Positions 6,118 through 14,939 are shown, counted from the first letter of the stretch. The stretch is DNA of 64,000 nt from Bacillus norwichensis (GCF_014836955.1 NZ_JACSPV010000007.1:1-64000); one strand, 5' to 3'. Program-made: numbers and translations. The notes: generated by a model from the letters alone, not told the origin.

Positions 6118-8931
6118 TTATACTGCCACTGAGCGTGACATTTTCTCTTTTTCTCTTTGACGCTGCTTTCTTAATCTAGCATTCTCTTTATTTCTTTCCT
6201 TCTGACATTCATCACATCTTACTTGACGCTGTTTAGGATTTTCAATCACTACATGGCATTCCTTACATTCTTTAATCCCATTGATATTCCACTGAAGATT
6301 CCGCACAATTTCCCAGCCAAAACAGAACCACAATGTTTGCTTATGTTTATCATCTTGTTGTTCATACAGGTATTTAATAAGAACATCAGTAACATGCCTA
6401 GCAGTCCCTAATTGCAAAAACTTCTTTCTAATATCTTTATATACTTGAAGTTCAATCCCCTTTTTGGTCATTTCACCTTGATTCTTAATTTGATCCTTTA
6501 AGACCTTTGTTTTATTCTTATTTTCCTTTATGTATAGTTGAATAATTTTCTGGTCAACTTCAGTTAATTCGTAATCTTTTTCACTCATCAATTCCCTAAA
6601 ATTGAAATCACCCACAACCTTTTCAAAGTGTATTCTCTTGTTTGGTATAATTTTATTAAGTTGATTGACCACACTATTATTTATCGACTCAACTTGTTTA
6701 GACTTTTTATCCTTTGCATACTTGAAAAAGCTAGGGACTTTCTTTTTTGAATATGTTTTAAGTTTGTCCATTATTTCTTGTGGACGTTCAGGAGACCAAA
6801 GAGTTTTTGCAAAATCGATATAGGCATTTGATTCAAAACATAAAATTCTGATTAAATCTAACTCTTCTTGACCAACTTTTCCTGAGTTCCAAATCTTACA
6901 GATTTCATTCGCTAAACTCCCAATCATAGGAGCTTTTGAATATGCTGCTATCAATGCCTTATATAGATTTTCATTTGTAATTTCCTCTTTATTTGCCGAT
7001 GCTAATTTATATTGTAGTGGTTTGATACCCATCATGTGTTCTTCCGCAACAGAAACGGCTAGAGGATCAGAAACGATAAGACTGTCATCACCATCTACAT
7101 CAAACATAAGTTGCTTAGAGATTAAATCTTTTGTACTAGTGTAAATATCATTTGTTATATACCATTCATTTACATCTTCATTTCTTACATTTAGCCTTAC
7201 ACAATGCTCCCTGAAGTTATGTGGACTTCGGAGCACATCAAGCTTTTTACCGTCATCATACAAACGGCAACTAACTTCTCCATTATTTAATAATCCATTA
7301 GGCACTTCAATCCCAAGGAATAGCCATTCACACAGTGCAAATAAATCAGGTGCAATATATGTACGCTTTGTTCCATCAATAATTAACTTCCCAGCCCTGG
7401 CACTCTTTACCAATGAGTTCTTCTTATCTTTAATCACTTCTCGACTGTAGGTATCGTTAATAAGTTGAGGATAAATTTCAACTGCTCTTTGGAATGGATT
7501 CTTTTTCTTATTTGAATCATCAGCACCAATCAAACGTTTCATTACTTCCAAGTCAGTTCCAATTCCTTCGATTTCACTAACTGTTTTAGAAGCAAGCATT
7601 TCGATTTGTTCCGTTTTCATTTCATTAAGACTTTGCAAAACTTGATAATTTAACGTCTTATCTTCAAAAGTATCGGCAGATTCCTTACAGATAGATGCTT
7701 CGCACCCATATTTCTTAAATGCTTTCTGATACCTTTTCCATCCTTCGTTATTTGGTGCTTCAAAGAATTTAGCCATTTTAAACTGCGATTCGGTAAATAT
7801 GTATTTAATCCCTTTTTCAACAACATTATGCTCCTTGCCGTAGATATCCTTTAAAATTGGATTCCCATTAAATATTTCAATGAACTTATCATATGAAAAC
7901 GGGATCATTAGACCTTTGAAGAATGGCATCCTCATCTGAAATGACTTATTCTCTTCACCCTCAACAGGTAAATACATCCCTGCTCCATCTACATGATTAA
8001 TTTCAATATCCATTTCCCTTGGTTCAATATCATAAGTTTCATGGTCAATATAATCCACTTCAGCATCCTTAATGGTTGTGGTAAAGTCAGGTACAACAAT
8101 AGCCTTTGTAATATCAAAACCACCCCAGGGTGTACTAGCTGTATTGCATAGGGCAGTATAAGCATTATATTTATTGAGGTTCATACCGCCATGTTTATTG
8201 ATTTCTTTGATACTTAGACCGCACATAAGCTTATTTTTTATTTTGTTGTAAACCTTTGTCTTAATCCAGATGGATTTCTTATTTCTAATGTTTCCAGCAC
8301 TTGAAGTTAGATATTGATAACGTTCTCCAAATTCATTTTCAAATCCATTTTTCATCAAATCCTCAAAAATCATATATCTGAAAGCTCTCACAACAATTAT
8401 ATCTGTACTAGTTTCATCTTCTTTAATTCCTAGGCTTCTTGTAAGCGAAGATTCAAACTGCGAAATTAAGTTAGAATTCTTCAGTGCATCCGCTCTAAGT
8501 ATTCGGGTTCCTCTGTGTTCAGATGCTGCTTTATCAAGCGCAACCTCCAAATTATTTTCACATGTGATTAGGTACTGCTCTGACTTATGTAATAATGATT
8601 TCTTATTTATATTGAATTGGTATGATTTCTCATTAAATATAAGATAATCATTAATTAGATCCCTAAACACCTCAAATTTTTCATTGTATTTGTTTAACTT
8701 TTTTTCTAGCTTATTTACTTTTTGATAATATCTATTGTAATCATCATCTTTCTTTATAAGACTATTAATTTCCGTTCTAAATTGCTTAAGTGGCCTAACT
8801 ATTTCTTCTAACTGTGATTTATATCCCCTGCATTCAAGCAATTGTTCATTTAGTTTTGATTCCTTTTTATTGTAAAAACTTGAAGTATCGACTGAGTAAA
8901 TATATATCTGTTTATCTAATCCTGTGCTCAT
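6118..8931 (-). CDS. Single-chain DPBB RNA polymerase, YonO/QDE-1-like
   Basis: A 937-residue protein matching the single-chain two-barrel RNA polymerases that include SP-beta phage YonO and eukaryotic RNA-silencing RdRPs. The metal-binding motif is D611-V-D613-G-D615 within LMFDVDGDDSLIVSDP. The upstream Arg-Pro motif of the barrel is LRSPHNFREHCVRL (R568, P570), 43 residues earlier. The downstream segment APMIGSLANEICKIWN (about 660-675) corresponds to the conserved helix after the catalytic loop. The N-terminus (about 20-90) is a probable coiled coil. The C-terminus carries a Cys4 zinc motif (C889, C892, C906, C909) and a basic tail. Length is near YonO (about 900 residues). An AGGAGG precedes the ATG. 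It probably transcribes part of the element independently of host polymerase; template preference is unknown. Confidence 0.8.
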   Translation of the reverse strand: MSTGLDKQIYIYSVDTSSFYNKKESKLNEQLLECRGYKSQLEEIVRPLKQFRTEINSLIKKDDDYNRYYQKVNKLEKKLNKYNEKFEVFRDLINDYLIFNEKSYQFNINKKSLLHKSEQYLITCENNLEVALDKAASEHRGTRILRADALKNSNLISQFESSLTRSLGIKEDETSTDIIVVRAFRYMIFEDLMKNGFENEFGERYQYLTSSAGNIRNKKSIWIKTKVYNKIKNKLMCGLSIKEINKHGGMNLNKYNAYTALCNTASTPWGGFDITKAIVVPDFTTTIKDAEVDYIDHETYDIEPREMDIEINHVDGAGMYLPVEGEENKSFQMRMPFFKGLMIPFSYDKFIEIFNGNPILKDIYGKEHNVVEKGIKYIFTESQFKMAKFFEAPNNEGWKRYQKAFKKYGCEASICKESADTFEDKTLNYQVLQSLNEMKTEQIEMLASKTVSEIEGIGTDLEVMKRLIGADDSNKKKNPFQRAVEIYPQLINDTYSREVIKDKKNSLVKSARAGKLIIDGTKRTYIAPDLFALCEWLFLGIEVPNGLLNNGEVSCRLYDDGKKLDVLRSPHNFREHCVRLNVRNEDVNEWYITNDIYTSTKDLISKQLMFDVDGDDSLIVSDPLAVSVAEEHMMGIKPLQYKLASANKEEITNENLYKALIAAYSKAPMIGSLANEICKIWNSGKVGQEELDLIRILCFESNAYIDFAKTLWSPERPQEIMDKLKTYSKKKVPSFFKYAKDKKSKQVESINNSVVNQLNKIIPNKRIHFEKVVGDFNFRELMSEKDYELTEVDQKIIQLYIKENKNKTKVLKDQIKNQGEMTKKGIELQVYKDIRKKFLQLGTARHVTDVLIKYLYEQQDDKHKQTLWFCFGWEIVRNLQWNINGIKECKECHVVIENPKQRQVRCDECQKERNKENARLRKQRQREKEKMSRSVAV

Positions 8932-8976
8932 TGATTTATTCCCTCCTAAAATTTGAATAATTGAAATAAAAACAAC

Positions 8977-10944
8977 TTACCTGGAAGCACTTCTAATTAA
9001 TTTCGGGAAGCTGGCAGGTGACAACTGTTCCTCCGTAATTCCCATTTCTTCTTTTATCTTTTTATTTGAAGAAATTCGCTCTAGGTCATATTTAACAAGC
9101 ATTTCACCGATGCAACGTTTAATGAGATTTTCCTTCAGTTTCTTTTGACCTTTAAAGTAAAGCTTTAATTCCTCAATAATTTCCTTTTCAGTTGTCCATC
9201 CCTTTGCATTAATGAGATTTAAAGCAGTCCTTTCCAACATCGAAACAACGTCTTTATGTAACTCAGGTATTTCTTTATCTTGATCCTGAGGAAAAACTCT
9301 ATTAGCTTCTTCCCTTCCATAGTTTCTAAGGATGCCTTCATAATTCATTGTCTTTGTTGTTAAGCCTTTTGAATTCCAATCCTCACAACGTTTATCTAGT
9401 TCAGCGAAAAAGTCATAGCTATAAAGCTTCATTTCATAAATGTTATTTCGGTACTTATAATTCTTTTGGCGCTGATAATTTAAATGTAAAGTTAATAAAT
9501 TTTTTGGAACCTCTTTGTCACTCAATTTGTAAATAAGCTTAAAAAATGTGAAGAAGTTCATTCTAATACTTGTATTGGTAGGACTTCTCATAAACCTTTC
9601 AGCAATTGTATTTATCGAATAATAAAATAAAAGCCTTGGGTCATCGCTATTTGCAGGTAAATTTTCCTTAACCAAATCAAGCAATATGTATAAATTATCC
9701 AAATACCCATATCGACTAAACAGCTTATAAAAGCTAGGATATAAATCTTGAAGCTCTTCAGATTGGAGGATGTATTTGTAAGCGTCAATTTCTTCTTTAA
9801 GCAGTTTTTGAGCTTCATTTTCTTTAATTTCGACTTTATAAACTTTCATTAAGAAATCTTTCGCTTCAACCATCGAACAATTTAACAACTTTTCTACGAT
9901 CTGAATGATTGTCCCAGCAAATGGATATGACGTTGAATGGCATTTATATAGCCAATGGCCGTTACCTTTTTCAGATTTATATATACTTCCACTCGGCTTA
10001 TCTTCATCGTGAAAAATGTCATATATTGAATTTGAATGAACGCCTAAAAAGCATTTTAAGTCTTGCTTCTTTAAATAGTCATACACTTGGTTATTGTTAT
10101 GTAATGTTATAGGCTTAGGATTAATACCTTTATGTAATGAATGTATATTTCTTTGTTTTATTAGTTGAATGTTACTTGCTAATTTGTTATCATATTTAAT
10201 AGGTTGATATGTATTGGTTGATTTATTTGGTTTATTTAAAGGTTTATTTAAAGGTTTATTATTTAATTGATTACTATTATTAATATTTAAAGTTATATTT
10301 GAACTGCTACTACTAGACCCTTTGGTGGGATATAGAAGATACAACCCTTTTATATCCTCCCAAAGGGTATAATTATTTTTCAGTCGATTATTATAGTCAA
10401 TAATATGTAATTCTCTGCCACCATAGAATAATCGACTTCCATCTTTACAAGATTGATCAGCCATAGGATACATATCCAATAATTTTTCAATCGCTTGCTT
10501 ACATTGGATTAGGTTATAAAATGGCTTATCAAATATAAATACGACTCTAAATTTTGGATGATCTTTAGTATGAGAGAATGTTGTATAGATAAATGCAGCA
10601 TTTTTTTTTATAAATTTATCTTCTAATGCATCTTCAAGTGTCATAGTGACATCTTTTACATTTACCATTTTCCCGTCTTCATTTTTCACTTTACTTTCAT
10701 TATCAAAATCCAGCGCTACTACTTGCTGAGATTTCCAATGTGATTCATTTCTCCTAACTTGCCCCCTTTCATTTTTATCCAAATAGCTACACATAAAAGT
10801 TTTCCCACTAACAATTTCACTTGCTAATTCTTCAGGCTTCATTTGCTTTGGATGATGGATAATTGCGTTGGTGATTCTTCCAGCATCGTTCGGCTTTGCT
10901 TTATATTCTTTAGGATGAAGCATGAGTTTTAAAGTTTGGTTCAT
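8977..10944 (-). CDS. AEP-type primase with degenerate CHC2-like domain
   Basis: A 655-residue replication protein. The N-terminal domain has archaeo-eukaryotic primase signatures: D79-F-D81 (VVALDFDN), S124-H125 followed by R133 (YTTFSHTKDHPKFRVVFIF), and a third motif around D163-R171 (DQSCKDGSRLFYGG). A low-complexity Ser/Asn linker (about 212-250, with NKPL repeats) follows. Around residues 295-350 the pattern FHDEDKPSGSI ... WLYKCHS ... GTIIQIVEKL resembles the DnaG CHC2 zinc-finger region, but most Cys residues are missing. No helicase motif was seen. It starts 45 bases upstream of the polymerase gene, with which it probably forms a replication-transcription module. Confidence 0.75.
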   Translation of the reverse strand: MNQTLKLMLHPKEYKAKPNDAGRITNAIIHHPKQMKPEELASEIVSGKTFMCSYLDKNERGQVRRNESHWKSQQVVALDFDNESKVKNEDGKMVNVKDVTMTLEDALEDKFIKKNAAFIYTTFSHTKDHPKFRVVFIFDKPFYNLIQCKQAIEKLLDMYPMADQSCKDGSRLFYGGRELHIIDYNNRLKNNYTLWEDIKGLYLLYPTKGSSSSSSNITLNINNSNQLNNKPLNKPLNKPNKSTNTYQPIKYDNKLASNIQLIKQRNIHSLHKGINPKPITLHNNNQVYDYLKKQDLKCFLGVHSNSIYDIFHDEDKPSGSIYKSEKGNGHWLYKCHSTSYPFAGTIIQIVEKLLNCSMVEAKDFLMKVYKVEIKENEAQKLLKEEIDAYKYILQSEELQDLYPSFYKLFSRYGYLDNLYILLDLVKENLPANSDDPRLLFYYSINTIAERFMRSPTNTSIRMNFFTFFKLIYKLSDKEVPKNLLTLHLNYQRQKNYKYRNNIYEMKLYSYDFFAELDKRCEDWNSKGLTTKTMNYEGILRNYGREEANRVFPQDQDKEIPELHKDVVSMLERTALNLINAKGWTTEKEIIEELKLYFKGQKKLKENLIKRCIGEMLVKYDLERISSNKKIKEEMGITEEQLSPASFPKLIRSASR

Positions 10945-11002
10945 TGAACTCCCCCGATCTGTCTTTTATCTATTTGTTAAATGTGCTTTTAATTAAAAAA
11001 TC

Positions 11003-11257
11003 TCAGAATCCAGAAATGGATTGTAAATAGCGCGCTGCATATGTATTTAATTTCACTGGCCTGTGATCACTACGTTGAATCATGGCTACTTCTTTAGCCA
11101 TACTTAGCTTCATATGATGATCTGCAATTTCAGCAAATGGATTCTTTGGGTTATTGGTTGGTCTTTTTTGACTAACCAATATAAAGTCAATGTTTTCAAC
11201 GAATCCGTAGCTAATCATTCTTTCGAACCAATCATTGTATCTTGTCTTCTTTGTCCT
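11003..11257 (-). pseudogene. AntA/AntB antirepressor fragment
   Basis: The frame KTRYNDWFERMISYGFVENI, then QKRPTNNPKNPFAEIADHH and LSMAKEVAMIQRSD, is the AntA/AntB phage antirepressor domain. It lacks the usual N-terminal SARDLH-type segment: an in-frame TAG lies 13 codons before the first internal ATG. After QRSD it diverges from the family and soon ends. No ribosome binding site fits the internal ATG. Probably a remnant; a truncated functional product cannot be excluded. Confidence 0.65.
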
Positions 11258-11305
11258 CTATAACTACTTTTTATAAAGAAATCTTGAGAAGTGAAATTTC
11301 CTTTT

Positions 11306-11803
11306 TCAAGTATTGGCATCCACTCCCTCCATAAACGACCATGTGTCTCCCAATTCAAAGAGAGCATGAGAAATCTCTCCTTCTTCTATGCAAACGTCTA
11401 GATCATAAAACATATCGCCATCCCATACTATTGTTGATCCGTTTGAAAGACTATAAAAGCTGTCTCCTTCTTTAATGTCACCTTTTTCAGCTAGTAGCCA
11501 TAATTGTGAATTAGTAAACGTTAAGTTTTTCTTCATATTATTTCCTATCTCCGTTAATACGTCCGTGACATTATCCAGAAACGCATCCCTTTCTTTTCTG
11601 GAAGTCATTTCTGTTTCATTTGAAGCAAATTTCACTATTTTTTTAGGTGGTAAATTCTTTTTAATTTCTGCAAATCTAGTAGGGAATTGCTCTTTAACCC
11701 AGTTATTTACCTTTGATTTATTGACGTTACCGAATCCGAATTTTACAAGTACCGCTCGTTTGATTTGATCATCCTTCATAATTTCAGTGAATAGTTGAGA
11801 CAT
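11306..11803 (-). CDS. Hypothetical phage protein, 165 aa
   Basis: No family recognised. N-terminal half basic and helical (KFGFGNVNKSKVNNWVKEQF suggests a DNA-binding helix pair); C-terminal half acidic with many aromatic residues. It overlaps the next upstream gene by one base (stop/start), so the two are co-translated in the leftward early operon. Confidence 0.6.
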   Translation of the reverse strand: MSQLFTEIMKDDQIKRAVLVKFGFGNVNKSKVNNWVKEQFPTRFAEIKKNLPPKKIVKFASNETEMTSRKERDAFLDNVTDVLTEIGNNMKKNLTFTNSQLWLLAEKGDIKEGDSFYSLSNGSTIVWDGDMFYDLDVCIEEGEISHALFELGDTWSFMEGVDANT

Positions 11804-12261
11804 TATTTACGTTCCTCCTTTTCTTCATTCATCCACCCCTCATCATCTATTTGATAATATTCTTCACCTTCGATTACACGATAATATAAGTTCACTCTAT
11901 CCCTCGCTGCATCTCTATATCCATCAGCTTCCTCCTTCTCAGCCATGTCTTTCAGATAATCTATGTACTCATCCTCAAGTCCGTTTTTATAGATAAAATG
12001 TTCTACAATTCCGTGAAAATAAATATTTCTTTCAACTTGTTTCGATTTTTTAAGACCTAATTTAGCTGTTTTTTCAAGTTCATTTTTTAAAACGGTAAAC
12101 GCACTAGATAGTTCCTCGTATTCACCCAATATGTAGTTGATATTTTCCCTTAATAAATCCGCTTCAGGTTTATGTTTCTCCTTCATTTCTAACCTTTTAA
12201 TGCGTAAGCATTGTTTACGCATTTGCGCATTAGCCTTTTCAAAGTCATAAATTTTTGTCAT
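11803..12261 (-). CDS. Hypothetical phage protein, 152 aa
   Basis: Charged, largely helical protein. Residues about 1-70 are probably coiled coil; the C-terminus is very acidic with several Tyr. No catalytic motif or membrane segment. A ribosome binding site (GGAGG) is present upstream. Coupled by one-base overlap with the following 165-aa gene. Function unknown. Confidence 0.6.
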   Translation of the reverse strand: MTKIYDFEKANAQMRKQCLRIKRLEMKEKHKPEADLLRENINYILGEYEELSSAFTVLKNELEKTAKLGLKKSKQVERNIYFHGIVEHFIYKNGLEDEYIDYLKDMAEKEEADGYRDAARDRVNLYYRVIEGEEYYQIDDEGWMNEEKEERK

Positions 12262-12312
12262 ATTAAAATTTCCTCCATTTTTATTTTTTAACTGTAAAAT
12301 AATAGTTACATT

Positions 12313-12600
12313 TTATACCTTTGGAATTTCTTTTCCTGTTATGTCACTTGTAATTTTTGCCAACATGTTAAAAGATTGTTTAAGTATATTAAACGAATTA
12401 TTGAGCGTTTCATAATTCTCCACGTGTCCATTGTGCAAATCTTTCATCATATCCATATTAATTTTAATAAAGCCGTTAAATGAATCCATTAAATATTCCT
12501 GCTCATGCTTAAGAATACTACCCTCACTTGCCCTTACAATTAAATTTGTTAATTCTTTCAATTGAGCTTCATGTATTGCCATTTTAGTTATTGAGTTCAT
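12313..12600 (-). CDS. Hypothetical phage protein, 95 aa
   Basis: Small helical protein, rich in Asn, Met and Leu, without recognisable motifs. An AAGGAGAT ribosome binding site lies before the ATG. Member of the leftward early operon; function unknown. Confidence 0.55.
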   Translation of the reverse strand: MNSITKMAIHEAQLKELTNLIVRASEGSILKHEQEYLMDSFNGFIKINMDMMKDLHNGHVENYETLNNSFNILKQSFNMLAKITSDITGKEIPKV

Positions 12601-12664
12601 TATAAATATCTCCTTTTCTCATTGATTAACTTTGATATCATCGTAATATTCGCCAAAATCCTGT

Positions 12665-12940
12665 TTAACTAACTTCAAGCTGAAACAACTCCAAGGCCAT
12701 TTTATAAGCATTCTCAATAATCTTTGCTGCTTGTACCGGCTTCCCTTCTTCAAATTTAGTTAGTGTAGAAGGCGCACAACCAATTTTTCGTGACATTCCA
12801 GCTTTAGTGATTCCTAATGTTTCTCTCTCTGATTTAAGCTCTTGTCCAATTTCCAGCCAACTTTTTTGATGTTCCTGAATCCAATTATCATTATTAAATC
12901 CTCCATTTTTTTCATTTTTCATCCAATGACTAACAGACAT
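12665..12940 (-). CDS. XRE-family regulator, 91 aa
   Basis: Residues about 33-75 form a Cro/CI-type helix-turn-helix (LKSERETLGITKAGMSRKIG, then APSTLTKFEEG). There is no clear ribosome binding site before the first ATG; a second in-frame ATG at residue 7 is another possible start. It lies in the early operon controlled by the 13.6-14.1 kb switch and may act as Cro or as another operon regulator. Confidence 0.7.
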   Translation of the reverse strand: MSVSHWMKNEKNGGFNNDNWIQEHQKSWLEIGQELKSERETLGITKAGMSRKIGCAPSTLTKFEEGKPVQAAKIIENAYKMALELFQLEVS

Positions 12941-12947
12941 AAAGAAA

Positions 12948-13292
12948 CTAAACTATCGCCGTACAATCTTTATTGCCCCCACTCAGAAGCTTACAAATAA
13001 CTTCATCGGCTTCGAACGCAATTTTAAGACACTTCCTTAGTTTGAAGATTGAACCGCTTGAAATAGCCTCTAATAACTCCTGATGACTCTTATTTGCAAA
13101 TGCTGCGCTAATAATCTGAAAAACTACTGAATCAACAATATATGTAGGCTCATAGTTTTTTAGATTATTGATAGTAGAGATAAGCATGTCTCTATTCATT
13201 TCAACTGATTGTGCAACAAATTCATCGAAACCTTTTTGATATTCGTTGGGTCTATTTGCTTTTGCTGCTGTTAAATCTACTAATGCGTTCAT
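12948..13292 (-). CDS. Hypothetical phage protein, 114 aa
   Basis: Soluble helical protein ending KDCTAIV. The C-terminal half contains EADEVICKLLSGG. No motif was recognised. A GGAGG ribosome binding site precedes the ATG. It lies 7 bases upstream of the XRE gene, so the two are co-transcribed. Confidence 0.55.
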   Translation of the reverse strand: MNALVDLTAAKANRPNEYQKGFDEFVAQSVEMNRDMLISTINNLKNYEPTYIVDSVVFQIISAAFANKSHQELLEAISSGSIFKLRKCLKIAFEADEVICKLLSGGNKDCTAIV

Positions 13293-13323
13293 TATTTTTC
13301 CTCCATATTAATTTATTTTATAT

Positions 13324-13587
13324 TTAACAAAATGCTGGCACTCGAATAAAATCCGATATTGCGTGTTGTATGTCATAGTCGGTGATTTGGTATTCTTGTA
13401 TTGTTTCTTCGATGATTGGATGGAATTCTGCCCACCCATCTTGCTGTCTTAAAGTATTTAAGTGATGGAGGTATTGATCTTCCAAGTTACTCTCCATGAT
13501 AAAGTCATTCATCAAAATCATTCTTTGAGTGTTCAATAAACCGTTAGAGTAATTGACTTGGTGATTTGTTAAATCAGGTGTTTTCAT
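13324..13587 (-). CDS. Hypothetical phage protein, 87 aa
   Basis: First longer gene of the leftward operon behind the lysogeny switch. It has a clear ATGGAGGTAAC ribosome binding site. The sequence is acidic with many Gln, His and Tyr and no known motif. Its position directly after the operator region suggests an early regulatory role, but this is inference from position only. Confidence 0.55.
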   Translation of the reverse strand: MKTPDLTNHQVNYSNGLLNTQRMILMNDFIMESNLEDQYLHHLNTLRQQDGWAEFHPIIEETIQEYQITDYDIQHAISDFIRVPAFC

Positions 13588-13721
13588 AAAATGTTACCTC
13601 CATAAAAAAAATTAAGTATGTAGATTATGAAATTTGATACCACTTATATGTATTATTTTGACTATTTCTTTGAAGCAAATTTAATAGATCTTTTCTAGAA
13701 ATCTTCTATCTCCGACTTATC

Positions 13722-13808
13722 TTAACCGCATAAAGCTCCCCCGAAGCAACTAGACAAGATGTATTGAGAATCTTCCACACCCAACACTTCTTTATTTAGA
13801 ATATCCAC
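13722..13808 (-). CDS. 28-residue mini-ORF ending in a Cys-Gly-rich tail
   Basis: Directly downstream of the leftward promoter (13846-13874) a strong AAAGGAGGGG lies before a short frame ending SSCFGGALCG. GTG at 13808 is 13 bases from the ribosome binding site; an in-frame ATT three codons earlier has better spacing (7 bases). A TTG in another frame gives only five codons. It may encode a small peptide, or the ribosome binding site may mark a leader. No family was recognised. Confidence 0.35.
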   Translation of the reverse strand: MDILNKEVLGVEDSQYILSSCFGGALCG

Positions 13809-13845
13809 TCCAATTAAATCCCCTCCTTTCATTTGGTTCATGATA

Positions 13846-13874
13846 AATATATCATCATATTTAATGAGGGTCAA
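13846..13874 (-). promoter_or_regulatory. Leftward early promoter
   Basis: Read leftward: -35 TTGACC (13874-13869), 17-base spacer, -10 TATATT (13851-13846). It drives the early operon from 13808 leftward. An operator-like TTCATGATA lies immediately downstream of the -10. Confidence 0.6.
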
Positions 13875-14014
13875 CCATTTTTATGATATTTATTTAATAA
13901 ACTTTCAAAATCCCCCAAAAAATATCACTAAAGTATCATACGGGTTCTGAGTGGAACAACATTTTATAATGTATAGCATAAAAACCTGAAACTTATTATA
14001 TCTCATGAAATAAA

Positions 14015-14043
14015 TTGACTATTAATATTTAATGATTCATGAT
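14015..14043 (+). promoter_or_regulatory. Candidate repressor promoter
   Basis: -35 TTGACT (14015-14020), 17-base spacer, weak -10 CATGAT (14038-14043) overlapping an operator copy, which would allow autoregulation. A TATAAT at 14048-14053 has no suitable -35. Confidence 0.35.
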
Positions 14044-14079
14044 ATTTTATAATAAGAATTAAATGTAGGAGTGGTAAGT

Positions 14080-14817
14080 ATGATAAGGAAATATAGACCT
14101 AACTTCGATGGCAATATTGGAGAATATCTACACCTGTTAAGAAGATCAAAAAAGATTAATTCAACGGAATTATCTAAAGCCGTAGGTAAAAGTGCAGCTT
14201 ATATAAGTCAAATTGAAAACGGAAGAAATAAAAATCCAGATTATAAAACAATGTATGAAATATTAAAGCATTTGGGTATTGAGGAAAATAAAATTGAAGA
14301 TTATTTATATCATTTTAATATTTACTCTCCTGATTACCTTGCATGGGAAGAGGAAAGAGCTATTGCCGCAATGCAACCACCAACCGAAGAAGATTTTGAA
14401 GAATGGCAAAGGCAATCCGAGTATTTTGAACAACAGGACAAGATAGAATCACATGAAAGAAAAGCTGATCAAGTTTTTAAAAAATACTTTGAAGAAACTC
14501 CTGAGGACGATTTAGTATATGACATTATAAAAGAAAACATAAAACATATGGTCTATGTTTTCGATAATATGGTTGAACATGATTTAAACAATGCTTTTGA
14601 TTTAATTACTGGATTAGGTAAAGTTTTTGATGAAGTACCAACAAATGAACATTTATATAAATTTATGATTAAATTTTTCTCTGCAAAAGTACCTGCATTA
14701 GATGAGAAAGGAATGATTAAAGTATTAAATACTCTTTACGATGAATCGAATCGTGTTGAAACTGAAAGAACAAAATTTGGTAAACCTCATTTACAACTGC
14801 AAATTAAAGAGTTATAG
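14080..14817 (+). CDS. CI-like phage repressor
   Basis: A 245-residue regulator with an N-terminal XRE helix-turn-helix (about 10-65: YLHLLRRSKKINSTELSKAV, then YISQIENGRNKNP) and a long acidic C-terminal region without the peptidase fold of LexA-type repressors. I start at the ATG at 14080 because GGAG (14068-14071) is correctly spaced for it; the upstream GTG at 14071 overlaps that site. It faces away from the early operon, the usual arrangement of a phage maintenance repressor. Inactivation mechanism unknown; an antirepressor fragment lies at 11.0 kb. Confidence 0.75.
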   Translation: MIRKYRPNFDGNIGEYLHLLRRSKKINSTELSKAVGKSAAYISQIENGRNKNPDYKTMYEILKHLGIEENKIEDYLYHFNIYSPDYLAWEEERAIAAMQPPTEEDFEEWQRQSEYFEQQDKIESHERKADQVFKKYFEETPEDDLVYDIIKENIKHMVYVFDNMVEHDLNNAFDLITGLGKVFDEVPTNEHLYKFMIKFFSAKVPALDEKGMIKVLNTLYDESNRVETERTKFGKPHLQLQIKEL

Positions 14818-14831
14818 AAGGAGGAAGTATT

Positions 14832-14939
14832 ATGGATGGTTTAGTTCATAAAGATCCAGATTCTACGAAATGGTAAGCGAAGGCAGCTCTAGTTGAAGTT
14901 AAAATTGATATAAAGCCACCTCTTATATACGGGAAATGA
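14832..14939 (+). pseudogene. Small ORF interrupted by an in-frame TAA
   Basis: A good ribosome binding site (AAGGAGG) follows the repressor stop directly. The frame MDGLVHKDPDSTKW is ended by TAA, after which the same frame continues for 20 codons (AKAALVEVKIDIKPPLIYGK) to TGA. Either a 14-residue peptide or a 35-codon gene with a nonsense mutation. No family known. Confidence 0.3.

Larger units (their letters stand above)
13837..14044. promoter_or_regulatory. Operator cluster of the lysogeny switch
   Basis: Repeated ATGATA-type sites are spread over the divergent intergenic region: TTCATGATA at 13837-13845 and again at 14036-14044, TTTATGATA near 13880-13888, ATATCATCATAT at 13849-13860, and GTATCATAC near 13934. 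Two of them overlap or touch the leftward and rightward promoter candidates. They are likely binding sites for the CI-like protein encoded at 14080. Confidence 0.5.
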
